Numbered from the stretch's first letter, positions 42,817-52,386 are shown. The stretch is DNA of 64,000 nt from UBA3210 sp963610315 (GCA_963610315.1 CAVDMV010000003.1:1-64000); one strand, 5' to 3'. A program made the numbers and translations. The notes: a model not told the origin generated them from the letters alone.

Positions 42817-44424
42817 TTATTCAATAGTTAAAGTACCTAAGCAAAGAAGTTCTTGTGATTCACGGTCAAATAACATGATATGATTACCTCTAAAACCTAA
42901 TTTAATATCAGTTCCAATCATATAATCAACCGCGCCAAATTCATCACCGGTCAGTAGATAGTTACCTACTTCTAAACGAATAGTTGTTTCTTTACCAGTA
43001 GGCATTGCGCTATAAACTTTTGCTTCAAGATTACCACCTTCATTAATAGTGATATATTGTGATCTTACCCCAAGAACAAAGTCAAATTCATCGATAGTTG
43101 GATTATCTGGAACATCGATTGGTTGAGTAATTAATGGAATCTTATAAGGGAATGGTCCATCTTTATTTGATTTATCTTCATTAACTGGACGAATATTCTT
43201 CTTAATTTCTTCACGACGTTTTTCTAAATCGAAATTTGGATCAGTTGGAGTAAAAATAGCCACTTTATCATCAAAGATTTTAAATTTAAAGGAATTACCT
43301 TCTTTTTTACCTCTTGCTTCAATTAAGTTAACTGCTGGGGTACCAATAAAGTCCGCGACAAAGAGATTATTTGGATAATGATAAGTACGAATTGGAGGTT
43401 CATATTGTTGTAAAACACCATTATTCATTAAGCAAATTCTTGTTGCAAGAGTCATCGCTTCTAGTTGGTCGTGAGTAACATAAACGAAAGTCGCTCCTGT
43501 TTCCATATGGAGACGTTTTAATTCAGAACGCATTTCTAAACGTAGTTTTGCATCAAGGTTACTTAAAGGTTCATCCATAAATAAAACCTTAGGTCCAGGA
43601 GCTAAAGTACGCGCAATCGCGACACGTTGTTGTTGACCACCTGATAATTCAGCAGGATAACGATCCATGAATTGAGTGATTTTTAATGTACGAGCTGAAG
43701 CACGTAATTTTAAATCGATTTCTTCAGGAGAAAGATGACGTACTTTTCTAATTGGATTACCATTTTCATCTAAATAACAATATTTATCATTTAGTTTGTC
43801 ACCCTTCTTTTCGTGTTTGTCTAAGATCTTTTTAATTTCTTCATTTACTTTTTTTCTTTCTTCTTCTACTTTAGTTACTTCATAGCCTTTAGAAAGAAGT
43901 TTATAAGCTTTCTTTGCAGTAGGATAACTTACTTCAAAGAAATCAGTGATTTTAATAATCGCCGTTTCATCTTTAATTCTACCGTTTTTATCCGCGGCAT
44001 CTTTAATTAAAGAAACAATCTTTTCTGGCTTATCTAAAACATTTAAATAATCATGTAAAGCGATTAAATCCCAATCATAGACATCCATTTCTTCATTGAC
44101 ATTCTTTAAACCAAAAGCAATGTTTTGATAAACTGTCATATTAGGCCATAAAGCATAGTTTTGGAATAAGAAACCAACATGACGTTTACTCGCAGAAACA
44201 TTAATACCAAGTTCAGAATCAAAGACAACTTCATCACCGATAATAATTCTTCCAGAAGTCGGAGTTTCAAGTCCTGCAATCATACGTAGCGTTGTAGTTT
44301 TACCACATCCAGATGGACCAAGTAATGTAACGAAACTATTATTAGGGATTTCTAAATTTAAATCATCAACGCCATAAAATTTACCCCATTTTTTATTGAC
44401 GTGTTCTAATACAATTTTAGGCAT
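42817..44424 (-). CDS. ABC importer ATPase (MalK/UgpC type) with large insertion
   Basis: 535 residues from the ATG at 44424, which follows GGAGG and overlaps the permease stop by 8 bases. Walker A GPSGCGKTTTLR near residue 37, Q-loop FLFQNYALWP near 88, signature ELSGGQQQR near 250, Walker B LFMDEPLSNLD near 273, H-loop VTHDQ, then a C-terminal TOBE-type domain with its own Lys-rich insert. About 120 residues separate the Q-loop region from the signature, versus about 45 in standard MalK; the extra part is helical and charged (KKVNEEIKKILDKHEKKGD). Mollicute UgpC proteins have a similar long form, from memory. It energises the fused permease. Confidence 0.9.
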   Translation of the reverse strand: MPKIVLEHVNKKWGKFYGVDDLNLEIPNNSFVTLLGPSGCGKTTTLRMIAGLETPTSGRIIIGDEVVFDSELGINVSASKRHVGFLFQNYALWPNMTVYQNIAFGLKNVNEEMDVYDWDLIALHDYLNVLDKPEKIVSLIKDAADKNGRIKDETAIIKITDFFEVSYPTAKKAYKLLSKGYEVTKVEEERKKVNEEIKKILDKHEKKGDKLNDKYCYLDENGNPIRKVRHLSPEEIDLKLRASARTLKITQFMDRYPAELSGGQQQRVAIARTLAPGPKVLFMDEPLSNLDAKLRLEMRSELKRLHMETGATFVYVTHDQLEAMTLATRICLMNNGVLQQYEPPIRTYHYPNNLFVADFIGTPAVNLIEARGKKEGNSFKFKIFDDKVAIFTPTDPNFDLEKRREEIKKNIRPVNEDKSNKDGPFPYKIPLITQPIDVPDNPTIDEFDFVLGVRSQYITINEGGNLEAKVYSAMPTGKETTIRLEVGNYLLTGDEFGAVDYMIGTDIKLGFRGNHIMLFDRESQELLCLGTLTIE

Positions 44425-46306
44425 GTTTATTTTTACCTCCTCCGATACCTGAGTCAATTGAAGCACCGGTTAATTTATTTACACCAAAGTTTGCGATTAA
44501 GACAAAGATAATAATTAATAAGTTAATCGCACTTGAGAAGGCTGATAAGCCCATTTCATCATAATAAGATAATGATGTAGTCGCGATTTGATCGTTGTTT
44601 GTTACTAAGAACATGAATAAATTTAATTCACGCATACCAGTAATAAATGGTAATAAGTAACCTGAGATAATCGCGGATTTTTGAATAGGTATAACAATAT
44701 GTGTCATACGTTTCCACCAAGGAGCCCCTTGAATAACGGCAGCTTCTTCAATTTCTGAAGATAATTGCATCATCGCGCTTAATGAAGAACGAGAAGCAAA
44801 TGGAATATATTTAACAGATCCGCAGAGAATCATTAGGAACATTGCTCCTGCTGCTCCGGATATACCGGCATTTAATCCAAAGGCATGATATGCTGCTGAG
44901 AAAGCAACGGCTGGAATTAAATAAGGAAGGAACGAAATACCATTTACATAACCTGCAAATTTATTCTTTCTCTTCTTTGATACACAATATCCAACTAAGA
45001 AGCCAAGAGTACCAGCAATAAGCGCACAGCTAACTGCAACTAAAGCTTGATTTCCAAATGATTTCCAAATATTTGTGTTATAGAAAATACCATAGTTACC
45101 ATACATTCCAGCTTCACCATTTTCGTGATATGTCCACCATTTAGTTGTCCAAGATGAATAGTCTCCTGGGTTAGATAAGAACGTTTCAACACCGAAAGAA
45201 ATAACAGGTAAGATAGAAGTAAAGGCAGTTAAGATAATTAAGATAACTGCAATAACCCATTTACCAACTTTATTTAATTGAATCTTTGTTGCTTGAGCTG
45301 ATTTACCAGAAACTGTAACGAATTGTTTTCTTGAAGTTAAAGAAGCTTGGTTAATAATTAAGATAATAAAACCGATAAGAAGCATTACAATACCGATAAT
45401 AGAAGCAAATCCTTCACCAGTAATCGCTCTTAAATCAATGTAAGAAGTCGCAAGTACTTGGAAGTCTTTTCCGCCGACATAGTGAACGACTGGATAAGAA
45501 CCAACTGCACTTGAGAAAACAAGTAAGATAGTTGAAAGTATCGCTGGAATAATCATTGGAATTGTAATTCTAAAGATGATTTTCCATTTTGGTGTATTTA
45601 AGATTGTCGCCGCTTCTTCAAGTGAAGCATCCATATTCTTAAAAATACCACCGATTAAAATATAAGCAAATGCTGCATAGTGAATACCTAATACTAATGC
45701 TGAAGGGAATAAGCCTTGACACCACCATAAAGGGAAACGCCACGAAATTCCCATCTTAGAGAACATATAAGCAAAGAATCCATTAGAACCACCTGTTACA
45801 TCCGCTGACCAGAATAAGTTTTTCCAAACAACTGCCAACGTCCATTGAGGCATGATGTAAGGGAAAATGAAGATTGATGAAATCCACTTCTTACAAGGCA
45901 AGTTAGTTCTAGTAACTAAGAATGCCGCAATACCACCAAAAACTAAAGCAAACAAGCAACTTAACGTTCCTAGAAGTAACGAATTACCTAATGGAACCCA
46001 AAGATATTTATTCGCATAAGCGCCGCCGAAAAGATTAGCCCAGTTAGAAACTGAAAGTCCAACGGTATTATATCCATAGGCTTTTGCAAATTGCATTTCT
46101 TTACCAGCATGGACGGTAAATGAATTTTGAATAATAGACCAAAGAGGATAAAGAACTGCGAAAGATAACACTACACCCAATATTAGTAAAATTAAATTTT
46201 CAGGTCGAGAAATCCACGTGCCAACATGTGACATTACTTTATCCATTGTTCCAGGAGTCTTTATATTACTAGAAGAATCTGAATATTCTTTTTTGTTTTT
46301 AAACAT
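44417..46306 (-). CDS. Fused ABC importer permease (two modules)
   Basis: 629 residues from the ATG at 46306 (AAAGGAG six bases upstream); a TTG five codons earlier is part of that site. About twelve hydrophobic helices in two halves, each with an EAA loop that docks the ATPase: EEAATILNTPKWKIIFRITIP near 235 and EEAAVIQGAPWWKRMTHIVIP near 530. Such fused permeases resemble AfuB-type iron and related systems as well as some sugar systems. The gene lies between its binding protein and ATPase. Substrate unknown. Confidence 0.9.
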   Translation of the reverse strand: MFKNKKEYSDSSSNIKTPGTMDKVMSHVGTWISRPENLILLILGVVLSFAVLYPLWSIIQNSFTVHAGKEMQFAKAYGYNTVGLSVSNWANLFGGAYANKYLWVPLGNSLLLGTLSCLFALVFGGIAAFLVTRTNLPCKKWISSIFIFPYIMPQWTLAVVWKNLFWSADVTGGSNGFFAYMFSKMGISWRFPLWWCQGLFPSALVLGIHYAAFAYILIGGIFKNMDASLEEAATILNTPKWKIIFRITIPMIIPAILSTILLVFSSAVGSYPVVHYVGGKDFQVLATSYIDLRAITGEGFASIIGIVMLLIGFIILIINQASLTSRKQFVTVSGKSAQATKIQLNKVGKWVIAVILIILTAFTSILPVISFGVETFLSNPGDYSSWTTKWWTYHENGEAGMYGNYGIFYNTNIWKSFGNQALVAVSCALIAGTLGFLVGYCVSKKRKNKFAGYVNGISFLPYLIPAVAFSAAYHAFGLNAGISGAAGAMFLMILCGSVKYIPFASRSSLSAMMQLSSEIEEAAVIQGAPWWKRMTHIVIPIQKSAIISGYLLPFITGMRELNLFMFLVTNNDQIATTSLSYYDEMGLSAFSSAINLLIIIFVLIANFGVNKLTGASIDSGIGGGKNKHA

Positions 46307-46326
46307 GAAATCTCCTTTCAAAAGAA

Positions 46327-46355
46327 GAAGACCGTAGAATTAATCTACGACCTTC
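46327..46355 (-). terminator. Intercistronic hairpin between binding protein and permease
   Basis: GAAGACCGTAGA/TCTACGACCTTC near-perfect stem. The minus-strand tail is T-rich but interrupted, so it may be a partial terminator that keeps binding-protein mRNA more abundant than permease mRNA. Confidence 0.65.
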
Positions 46356-46375
46356 TCAATAAATATGTCAAACTT

Positions 46376-47719
46376 TTATTTAATACCTGTATCGATCCAA
46401 GTACCAACAGTTACATCTTTTTCCGAGCAATAAGAGCCGTCTTCAACAACCATATTACCCTTACCATCACCAGTACCTGTCCAGAATTCATAGCCTTTAT
46501 CATTTAAGCAAGCAAATTCTGTTCCACCGTCTTGAGAGTGATCTTGATTAATACCAGCTGTATTATTTGAACAATATCCACCGATATCTTTGCCCCAAGC
46601 TTTAAATCCGTCATAAGTACAAGTCATAAAGTGAATAAATGCACATGATGTCCATGGATATGGAGATGTTTTTAAAACTTGAAGATAATGTTTATACATG
46701 AATCCGCCGATACCTTTATAGCCATCTTGATAAGCTGCGATAGTAACATTCTTCTTTGATGATTCTTCAGTTTCAGTAACAGAACGAAGTTTTGAATAAA
46801 CTAAGAGGCCTGAAGCTCCTTTAGCTGACTTAGTGACTAATTCATTACAAATTGGACCGTCATCTGATCTTTCTGCATATTGTTTTACAAATAATTGAAT
46901 ATACGCTAATGCATATTTTGCTGATTCATGAGTTAAGCCAAGTTGAGTTGCTTTTTCTTTTAAGCCATCTGCTGTAGTTTCAATACGTGCTTTTTGCGTA
47001 GCATCGCCAATTGCTTCATATGCAGTTTTAAGAATATCAGAATATTTTTGTTGTGTAAGCATAATTAAGAAGTTACGACCAACAGGCTCTGAAGAAGGTT
47101 TCATAAATAATGGTGTTTCGCCTTCTCTAACGAAATCCCAACAGTTCATAAATGATTTAGTAGTATCTAAATTATTAAATTCAAATACTTTATTAAGTGA
47201 TTGAAGTGCAAATGGTTCTTTATTATCTGCATCACCATTCCATTCCTTTGGTACATAATTTAAAAGATTACCTGTTTGAATTTCTTTTGCATCAATTTGG
47301 TTTGCGTCTTGAATAAGAGTCATTGCAATTGAATGATTAGAGCCATTAACATCACTATCAATCATAGTGAAGATACTGTTTTCCTTTGGTTGAGTCCATT
47401 CAATTTGTCCGCTGAACTCTGGATTATAATAAGGGAATGCTTCTTGAACTGCAGTAGATGGATTTCCATCTGCATCATTACCTTTTAAATAGTTAATAAA
47501 ATATTCTTTTGCAGTTTTACCTCTAGATGAATTACCAATACCTGTCATTGTTTTTCCATCTAATTCTTCCATAGCTTTTTTATAGAGGTCTTTAGCGTCA
47601 AGAGTCATTGCTTCTTCAATAACTTTTTCGACTTCTGACTTACTAGTTCCACCACAAGAAGTAAGTCCACCGAGTGTGGTTGCAGCAACTGCAAGTAATA
47701 TTGCGATTTTTTTCTTCAT
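46376..47719 (-). CDS. ABC importer substrate-binding lipoprotein
   Basis: 447 residues. Signal peptide with GLTSC lipobox near residue 21. Mature protein has the mixed alpha/beta pattern of extracellular solute-binding proteins (MTLIQDANQI near 133, NCWDFVREGETPLFM near 195). The C-terminal 130 residues are aromatic and Gly-rich, with GIGGFMYKHYLQVLKTSPYPWTS. I cannot assign the substrate. It is the first gene of the operon, AAAGGAAA before the start, about 90 bases after a promoter with an embedded cre/LacI-like operator, which favours a carbohydrate. Confidence 0.85.
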   Translation of the reverse strand: MKKKIAILLAVAATTLGGLTSCGGTSKSEVEKVIEEAMTLDAKDLYKKAMEELDGKTMTGIGNSSRGKTAKEYFINYLKGNDADGNPSTAVQEAFPYYNPEFSGQIEWTQPKENSIFTMIDSDVNGSNHSIAMTLIQDANQIDAKEIQTGNLLNYVPKEWNGDADNKEPFALQSLNKVFEFNNLDTTKSFMNCWDFVREGETPLFMKPSSEPVGRNFLIMLTQQKYSDILKTAYEAIGDATQKARIETTADGLKEKATQLGLTHESAKYALAYIQLFVKQYAERSDDGPICNELVTKSAKGASGLLVYSKLRSVTETEESSKKNVTIAAYQDGYKGIGGFMYKHYLQVLKTSPYPWTSCAFIHFMTCTYDGFKAWGKDIGGYCSNNTAGINQDHSQDGGTEFACLNDKGYEFWTGTGDGKGNMVVEDGSYCSEKDVTVGTWIDTGIK

Positions 47720-47810
47720 AAAAATCTAAATTTCCTTTCCACGGAGAGCCTAAGTCTTCCGCATATTGTGTCAAAGGATTAGTTTGATGAATCCCTTTCC
47801 ATCTATCTTC

Positions 47811-47839
47811 AAGATAGAATGTAAGCGTTTACAAGTCAA
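47811..47839 (-). promoter_or_regulatory. ABC importer promoter with embedded operator
   Basis: Minus-strand TTGACT (47834-47839), 17-bp spacer, TATCTT (47811-47816). The spacer is almost filled by the palindrome TGTAAACGCTTACA (within 47819-47834), which fits both the cre consensus for CcpA and LacI-family operators. Binding there would block the promoter when preferred sugars are present or the inducer is absent. Confidence 0.82.
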
Positions 47840-48035
47840 TTTATTAAATATTTAAGTAACTAAAAAAACTTAAAAAACTTAAAAATATATTATTTCATCC
47901 GATTTTAACGAATAATTTAATTTCTTTATCATATTATTTATATAAAATCGTTTAAAAATATTTAAATTAACAAAAGCATTCGAATGTAAAAAAACTTGTT
48001 ATATCAAAAACTGCAGTTCTTTATCCTTATAAAAA

Positions 48036-48063
48036 TTGATTTTAGGTAAAAATCAACTATAAT
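48036..48063 (+). promoter_or_regulatory. Promoter with internal palindrome upstream of the HTH gene
   Basis: TTGATT (48036-48041), 16-bp spacer, TATAAT (48058-48063). TTGATTTT/AAAATCAA (48036-48056) forms an inverted repeat over the -35 and spacer, a likely operator. The leader to the HTH gene would be about 205 bases and includes a small GCAAC/GTTGC hairpin near 48183-48199. Confidence 0.6.
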
Positions 48064-48274
48064 CTAATTAGTTGTTTCAAGAAAACAATTTTAATTCTAT
48101 TAATTAACTTCTTACTTTAGATTTAATAAAAGAATTATCTTTAAATTAAAATCCAACGAATTTTTAATATAAAATTAAGTGATGCAACCCATAGTTGCGT
48201 ATTTGAAAACTAGAATGTATAGACCTCTTTTTCCTATTTTTATAAGATTAAGGTACTTCAAGGAGGAAAAAATT

Positions 48275-49012
48275 ATGAACATCAAAATATCAAATCGTTT
48301 AATCGAATTAAGAAAGAAATATGGTTATTCACAAGAGCAACTTGCTGAAAAACTAGGTCTTTCACGTCAAGCAGTATCTAAATGGGAAAGAGCCGAGGCA
48401 AGTCCCGATACTGATAATCTTATTTGTTTAGCTAAATTGTATAATGTATCTTTAGATGAACTTCTCTCTACTGATGAAGAAGATATCGAATCAATTATTA
48501 AAGATAACAAAGAAAAGAATAATGATAACGAGAAAGAACAAGGTATCTACATTAAAGATGGCGAAGACACTTTAACTATCAAAAATGGACAAATCCATAT
48601 TGTAGGAAATGATGGAGATAGTGTTCACATAGCTGATGGAAAGATTAACCTTAAGTCCAGTGATGGAGAAAACCTCACAATTAATTATAAGAAATGGATC
48701 TATAATATTTTTAAAAGTATCATCTTTGCTTTAGGATTTATCACCTATGTTGTTTTAGGTTTTGCTTTAAATAATGGGTGGGCATTATATTGGCCAGTTA
48801 TCCTTATTTCTCTTAGTTTAGCTAGTATTGCTGACGCTATTGAAGCAAAGAAATTTTGTAATTTCTTATTCCCAGTTTTAATTAGTGGAATTTATTGTTT
48901 AATCGGAATGATATTTTCTTTATGGCATCCAATGTGGGTTATCTTTTTATCTATACCTATTTATTATGCAGTCTTTGAACCACTTGATAAATTTTTAAAA
49001 CATAAAAAATAA
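48275..49012 (+). CDS. XRE-family regulator with C-terminal membrane domain
   Basis: 245 residues from the ATG at 48275, which has AAGGAGG; the frame is open 32 codons further upstream but without a site. HTH_3 domain (about 3-60): LIELRKKYGYSQEQLAEKLGLSRQAVSKWE. An acidic linker follows, then short repeats of beta character (LTIKNGQIHIVG, SVHIADGKINLK), and four hydrophobic helices (150-240). This class of membrane-tethered HTH protein is common in Firmicutes and typically regulates a nearby transporter or itself. The promoter at 48036 has a palindrome that may be its target. Confidence 0.85.
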   Translation: MNIKISNRLIELRKKYGYSQEQLAEKLGLSRQAVSKWERAEASPDTDNLICLAKLYNVSLDELLSTDEEDIESIIKDNKEKNNDNEKEQGIYIKDGEDTLTIKNGQIHIVGNDGDSVHIADGKINLKSSDGENLTINYKKWIYNIFKSIIFALGFITYVVLGFALNNGWALYWPVILISLSLASIADAIEAKKFCNFLFPVLISGIYCLIGMIFSLWHPMWVIFLSIPIYYAVFEPLDKFLKHKK

Positions 49013-49016
49013 CTGT

Positions 49017-49041
49017 GTCTAGTTCTAACTAGACTTTTTTT
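49017..49041 (+). terminator. Terminator of the HTH gene
   Basis: GTCTAGTT/AACTAGAC stem and seven T. Confidence 0.88.
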
Positions 49042-49044
49042 ATT

Positions 49045-49086
49045 AATAAAAAGGATCATCACCTTTTAATATAGGTAACAATCCTT
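49045..49086 (-). terminator. Possible terminator of the PAS-GGDEF gene
   Basis: AAGGAT/ATCCTT with inner ACCT/AGGT; the minus-strand tail is only moderately T-rich. Confidence 0.5.
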
Positions 49087-49102
49087 GAAATTATTAAATA
49101 TT

Positions 49103-50920
49103 TTAATTATCTTCTTTTGAATAGATATGGCAACCTTTCTTACCATGTCTTTTTACATAATATAATGCGTTATCCGCGTCTTTAAATAAACTATCAGAGG
49201 AAGAATCTTTATCCATAAAAGCAGTTCCAACGCTTAGGGAGACTAAAGGAATATCAATGGTACGAGAAGAAAGTAATTCATTAATTTCATCGATTTTATT
49301 AATAATCTTAGTTTCAAAATCTTTTTTTACATCCATCATAATTACCGCGAATTCATCGCCACCAATTCGACAAATATAATCTATAGATCTAAATTGTTCT
49401 CCGAGCATTTTAGAAATCTTTTTTAAAACATCATCTCCGACATCATGACCATAATTATCATTAACATCTTTAAATTCATCAATATCAATTAAGACAAGTG
49501 CGAAATTTCTTTTTTCTTTTATATTCGAATTAAGAATTTGATCAAATCCTCCACGATTTAAAACTCCAGTAAGAGCATCATGTTCTGCTTCATATTTCAT
49601 AAGTTTTTCTTCACTTATATCACGTGCGACATATAAGCCTTCGATGGCATTTCCATCATTATCTCTTCTTTTTACGATAAAACGTGCTTGAATCCACGAT
49701 CCATTAGGTGCTTTATAATCAGTAGTTACTGTATTTACATTCTTAAGTCTATTAGCTAATGTATCAATATTAAGGAATTCATATAATGACTCTTTAAATT
49801 CTGGTTCAATAAAGTTATTGATAATTATATCCTTTACATCATCAAAATTTCCTTTTTGTGGAACTAATTTTTCCATAAGTGGAACACTAGTTAATATCTC
49901 ATATTTATGAGTAACAATATCAGCTTGGAAAATAGTTGAATAAATTGTCGATAAAGAATTAATAACTTCTATACGTTCTTTTTCTTCATTAAAACGTGCT
50001 TCTTCTAACACTCTTTCTCTTCTTTGATTTTCTTTTTGTTCTTCAACAATTTTATCAATAAGTTGAAATCCAACAACGACATATTCGGTATTATCGACTC
50101 TTCTACAATCATATTGATAATAATGTTTTATTCCTTCTTCAATGCTTCGATATGTTCCAACATAACTATCTTGCGTTGCAAATACTTTTCTAATATTATC
50201 AACATTTAATGATTCTTTAATACGTTTTTTATCATCAGGGTGAACATTTTCTTTAATCCAACGATCAATAACTGCATCAAATGGGAAAGCACCGCTACTG
50301 ACATCTCTAACTGCTTTTACATTATAACTATCATCTAGACGAATAGCTTTTGCAGTACCCGTTTTTAAATTAGCGACAAAGACATTTCGAAAGCTTTTAG
50401 ATAAAGCCATGATAATTGCTAGTTGATTAGCGAGTTCTCTTTCATGAGCTTCTGTTTCTTTTCTTTTTTCTTCATCAAGTTTTTTATGTTCTTTAATAAT
50501 ATCATCAATATTTTGGAAACCAATAACTGCCATTTTACCATCTTCACTAGATTTAGTAATTTTATATTGAAAGTAATGAATTTCTCCATTAACTAAACTA
50601 CGATAGTTTCCAACAACTTCGTCTTGAGTTTTTAAAATTTCATTAATCTTTTCAACTTTAAAAATTTGAGTAATTTTTTCTCTATCATCTTTATAAACAA
50701 TTGTATTAACCCAGTTAATAATAACAGGATCAAAATGAAATTCTTGATGATTCTCTTTACCAGGAACATCAACATAAGAAGCATTTAGTTTAAGAATTCT
50801 TGCAGTCTTCTTCTCCATGTTTAATAAATAAACATTTTCAAAATGACGAGCGAGTATATCAAAAACCATCAATTGCTCTTTAAGTGATTCAATTTTATTA
50901 CTTGAAACGTTATTGTCCAT
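49103..50920 (-). CDS. Diguanylate cyclase with tandem PAS-like sensor domains
   Basis: 605 residues, no membrane helix. Two homologous sensor repeats (about 18-130 and 175-290) each show F.NV...NL/M...TA..(L/I)(K/R)L...Y and TQD..VG.YRS, joined by charged coiled coils; a third, more divergent PAS-like domain spans about 325-430 and ends GLYVARDISEEK. The GGDEF domain (435-600) has EHDALTGVLNRGG and active RIGGDEFAV at about 522; no RxxD inhibitory site is obvious four or five residues upstream. It makes cyclic di-GMP in response to cytosolic signals. The second cyclase in the window after 37747-39681. Confidence 0.9.
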   Translation of the reverse strand: MDNNVSSNKIESLKEQLMVFDILARHFENVYLLNMEKKTARILKLNASYVDVPGKENHQEFHFDPVIINWVNTIVYKDDREKITQIFKVEKINEILKTQDEVVGNYRSLVNGEIHYFQYKITKSSEDGKMAVIGFQNIDDIIKEHKKLDEEKRKETEAHERELANQLAIIMALSKSFRNVFVANLKTGTAKAIRLDDSYNVKAVRDVSSGAFPFDAVIDRWIKENVHPDDKKRIKESLNVDNIRKVFATQDSYVGTYRSIEEGIKHYYQYDCRRVDNTEYVVVGFQLIDKIVEEQKENQRRERVLEEARFNEEKERIEVINSLSTIYSTIFQADIVTHKYEILTSVPLMEKLVPQKGNFDDVKDIIINNFIEPEFKESLYEFLNIDTLANRLKNVNTVTTDYKAPNGSWIQARFIVKRRDNDGNAIEGLYVARDISEEKLMKYEAEHDALTGVLNRGGFDQILNSNIKEKRNFALVLIDIDEFKDVNDNYGHDVGDDVLKKISKMLGEQFRSIDYICRIGGDEFAVIMMDVKKDFETKIINKIDEINELLSSRTIDIPLVSLSVGTAFMDKDSSSDSLFKDADNALYYVKRHGKKGCHIYSKEDN

Positions 50921-51014
50921 ATAATCACCCTTTACACATTCTTAACTTCCTTTTAAAACACATAGACTTTAAGCAATTTCATTCTATCACTAATAATTTA
51001 CTTTTACACTAAAA

Positions 51015-52340
51015 TCATATTCTTTTTAGATATATAGTTCTGATATACCACCATTGCTCAATAAAAGAGATAATCATATGAAATACCAATCCAAAGCCAA
51101 ACATATAAACGATAATATCAATCGTAAATGTAATAGAATTTGTCTTATAAAGAATAAACCATACTCCGTAATAAATAAAGTTAACAAGAAGGCTATTTAA
51201 GGCATTAAGGTAAGTCTTACCTTTTCCAATAAATATTGAATCAGGTATTAAACATAATGTATAAGCAATATAAAACGGAACAAGCTTTAATAGAATTTGA
51301 AATATATGTTCTGCGTTATCTAACCTTTCTACATAAGTAAGAAAAGGATTCCAAGTAGGTAAAGTTAAAACCCATAAAACAAATATAAATAACGCTATCA
51401 AATAATAATTTGATTTTATGATATTATTATTATTATTATTATTATTTTCTTCCTTACAGTCAGTTTTTACAATTTCACTAAGAGCAGTGGCAGGAATAAG
51501 TAACCATCCCCAAATAAAGTTATTAGCCACCCAATAATTACCTTGTTCACTTACCATATTGACCATCTTTCCAATCATTAAAGCGTAAACAATATTATCG
51601 ATAAATTGTTGAGTTCCAGAGAATAAGCCAACCTTAAGCCAAGAAGCATATTCTTTTTTATCATCTTTTAATGAAAAACTAGGTTTAATGAGTTTTTCTA
51701 AATATAAGATAATAAATCCTATAATCGCTAGTAAGGAGTTTGTAATGATATTACTTATAGCAATTCCATTCACACCAATTGAAGGAACTAATAGGAAATC
51801 GGTAGTTATGCCTAGAATGACTTGAATTCCTAAGAACACGTAAACATTCTTTTCTTTTTCGCTAACAACAAAAATAATATTAAAGAAAGAAGGAATAATA
51901 CCTAGCATAAAACTAATTGTCTCAAGCTTAAGATAAGTACTTATGGCTGAAATATCATTTTCCTGCGGATTCATATAGGAAATAAGTGAATTACCATATA
52001 TAAAAATTCCAATATTAAATATGAAATATAATACAAATACAATTAATAAAGATTTAAAAACAAATGATGGACCTTGTTCTTTATTGTTTTTAAAAATTCT
52101 ATTTAGAATTGAATATAAAGGAACAATTAAGAATGCCTTTATTGTTTCATCAATAAGATCATACCATTCCATTTGACCAATAATATCGATTCCAGTTGAA
52201 GATGTGTTAGTTGAGATAAGAAAAGTTCTTATCGTTTGATAAATAGAGGGTACTAAGGCTAATGCACATAACGAAAGCCATAAACTCCATTTAAAATGTT
52301 TCAAATTTTTAAATGTTGATTTTATCTTCGAAAAGATCAT
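51015..52340 (-). CDS. MATE-family transporter
   Basis: 441 residues from the ATG at 52340 (GGAGG eight bases upstream); an ATG five codons earlier lacks spacing. Twelve hydrophobic helices in two halves, with a cytosolic loop at about 300-315 that contains eight Asn in a row. MATE features include IIGQMEWYDLIDE near TM2 and PSIGVNGIAISNIITN near 190. MATE proteins export cationic drugs or metabolites using a Na+ or H+ gradient. It seems somewhat divergent, so the exact subfamily is unclear. It may be cotranscribed with the small membrane protein upstream. Confidence 0.8.
   Translation of the reverse strand: MIFSKIKSTFKNLKHFKWSLWLSLCALALVPSIYQTIRTFLISTNTSSTGIDIIGQMEWYDLIDETIKAFLIVPLYSILNRIFKNNKEQGPSFVFKSLLIVFVLYFIFNIGIFIYGNSLISYMNPQENDISAISTYLKLETISFMLGIIPSFFNIIFVVSEKEKNVYVFLGIQVILGITTDFLLVPSIGVNGIAISNIITNSLLAIIGFIILYLEKLIKPSFSLKDDKKEYASWLKVGLFSGTQQFIDNIVYALMIGKMVNMVSEQGNYWVANNFIWGWLLIPATALSEIVKTDCKEENNNNNNNNIIKSNYYLIALFIFVLWVLTLPTWNPFLTYVERLDNAEHIFQILLKLVPFYIAYTLCLIPDSIFIGKGKTYLNALNSLLVNFIYYGVWFILYKTNSITFTIDIIVYMFGFGLVFHMIISFIEQWWYIRTIYLKRI
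51423..51446 (-). repeat. Trinucleotide repeat (AAT)8 inside the MATE gene
   Basis: Eight uninterrupted AAT codons on the coding strand give an eight-Asn run in the central loop. Slippage would change the loop length without shifting frame. Confidence 0.9.
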
Positions 52341-52386
52341 TTTAATAACCTCCATAATATTTTTTTAAAATTAATCTACTTATTTT

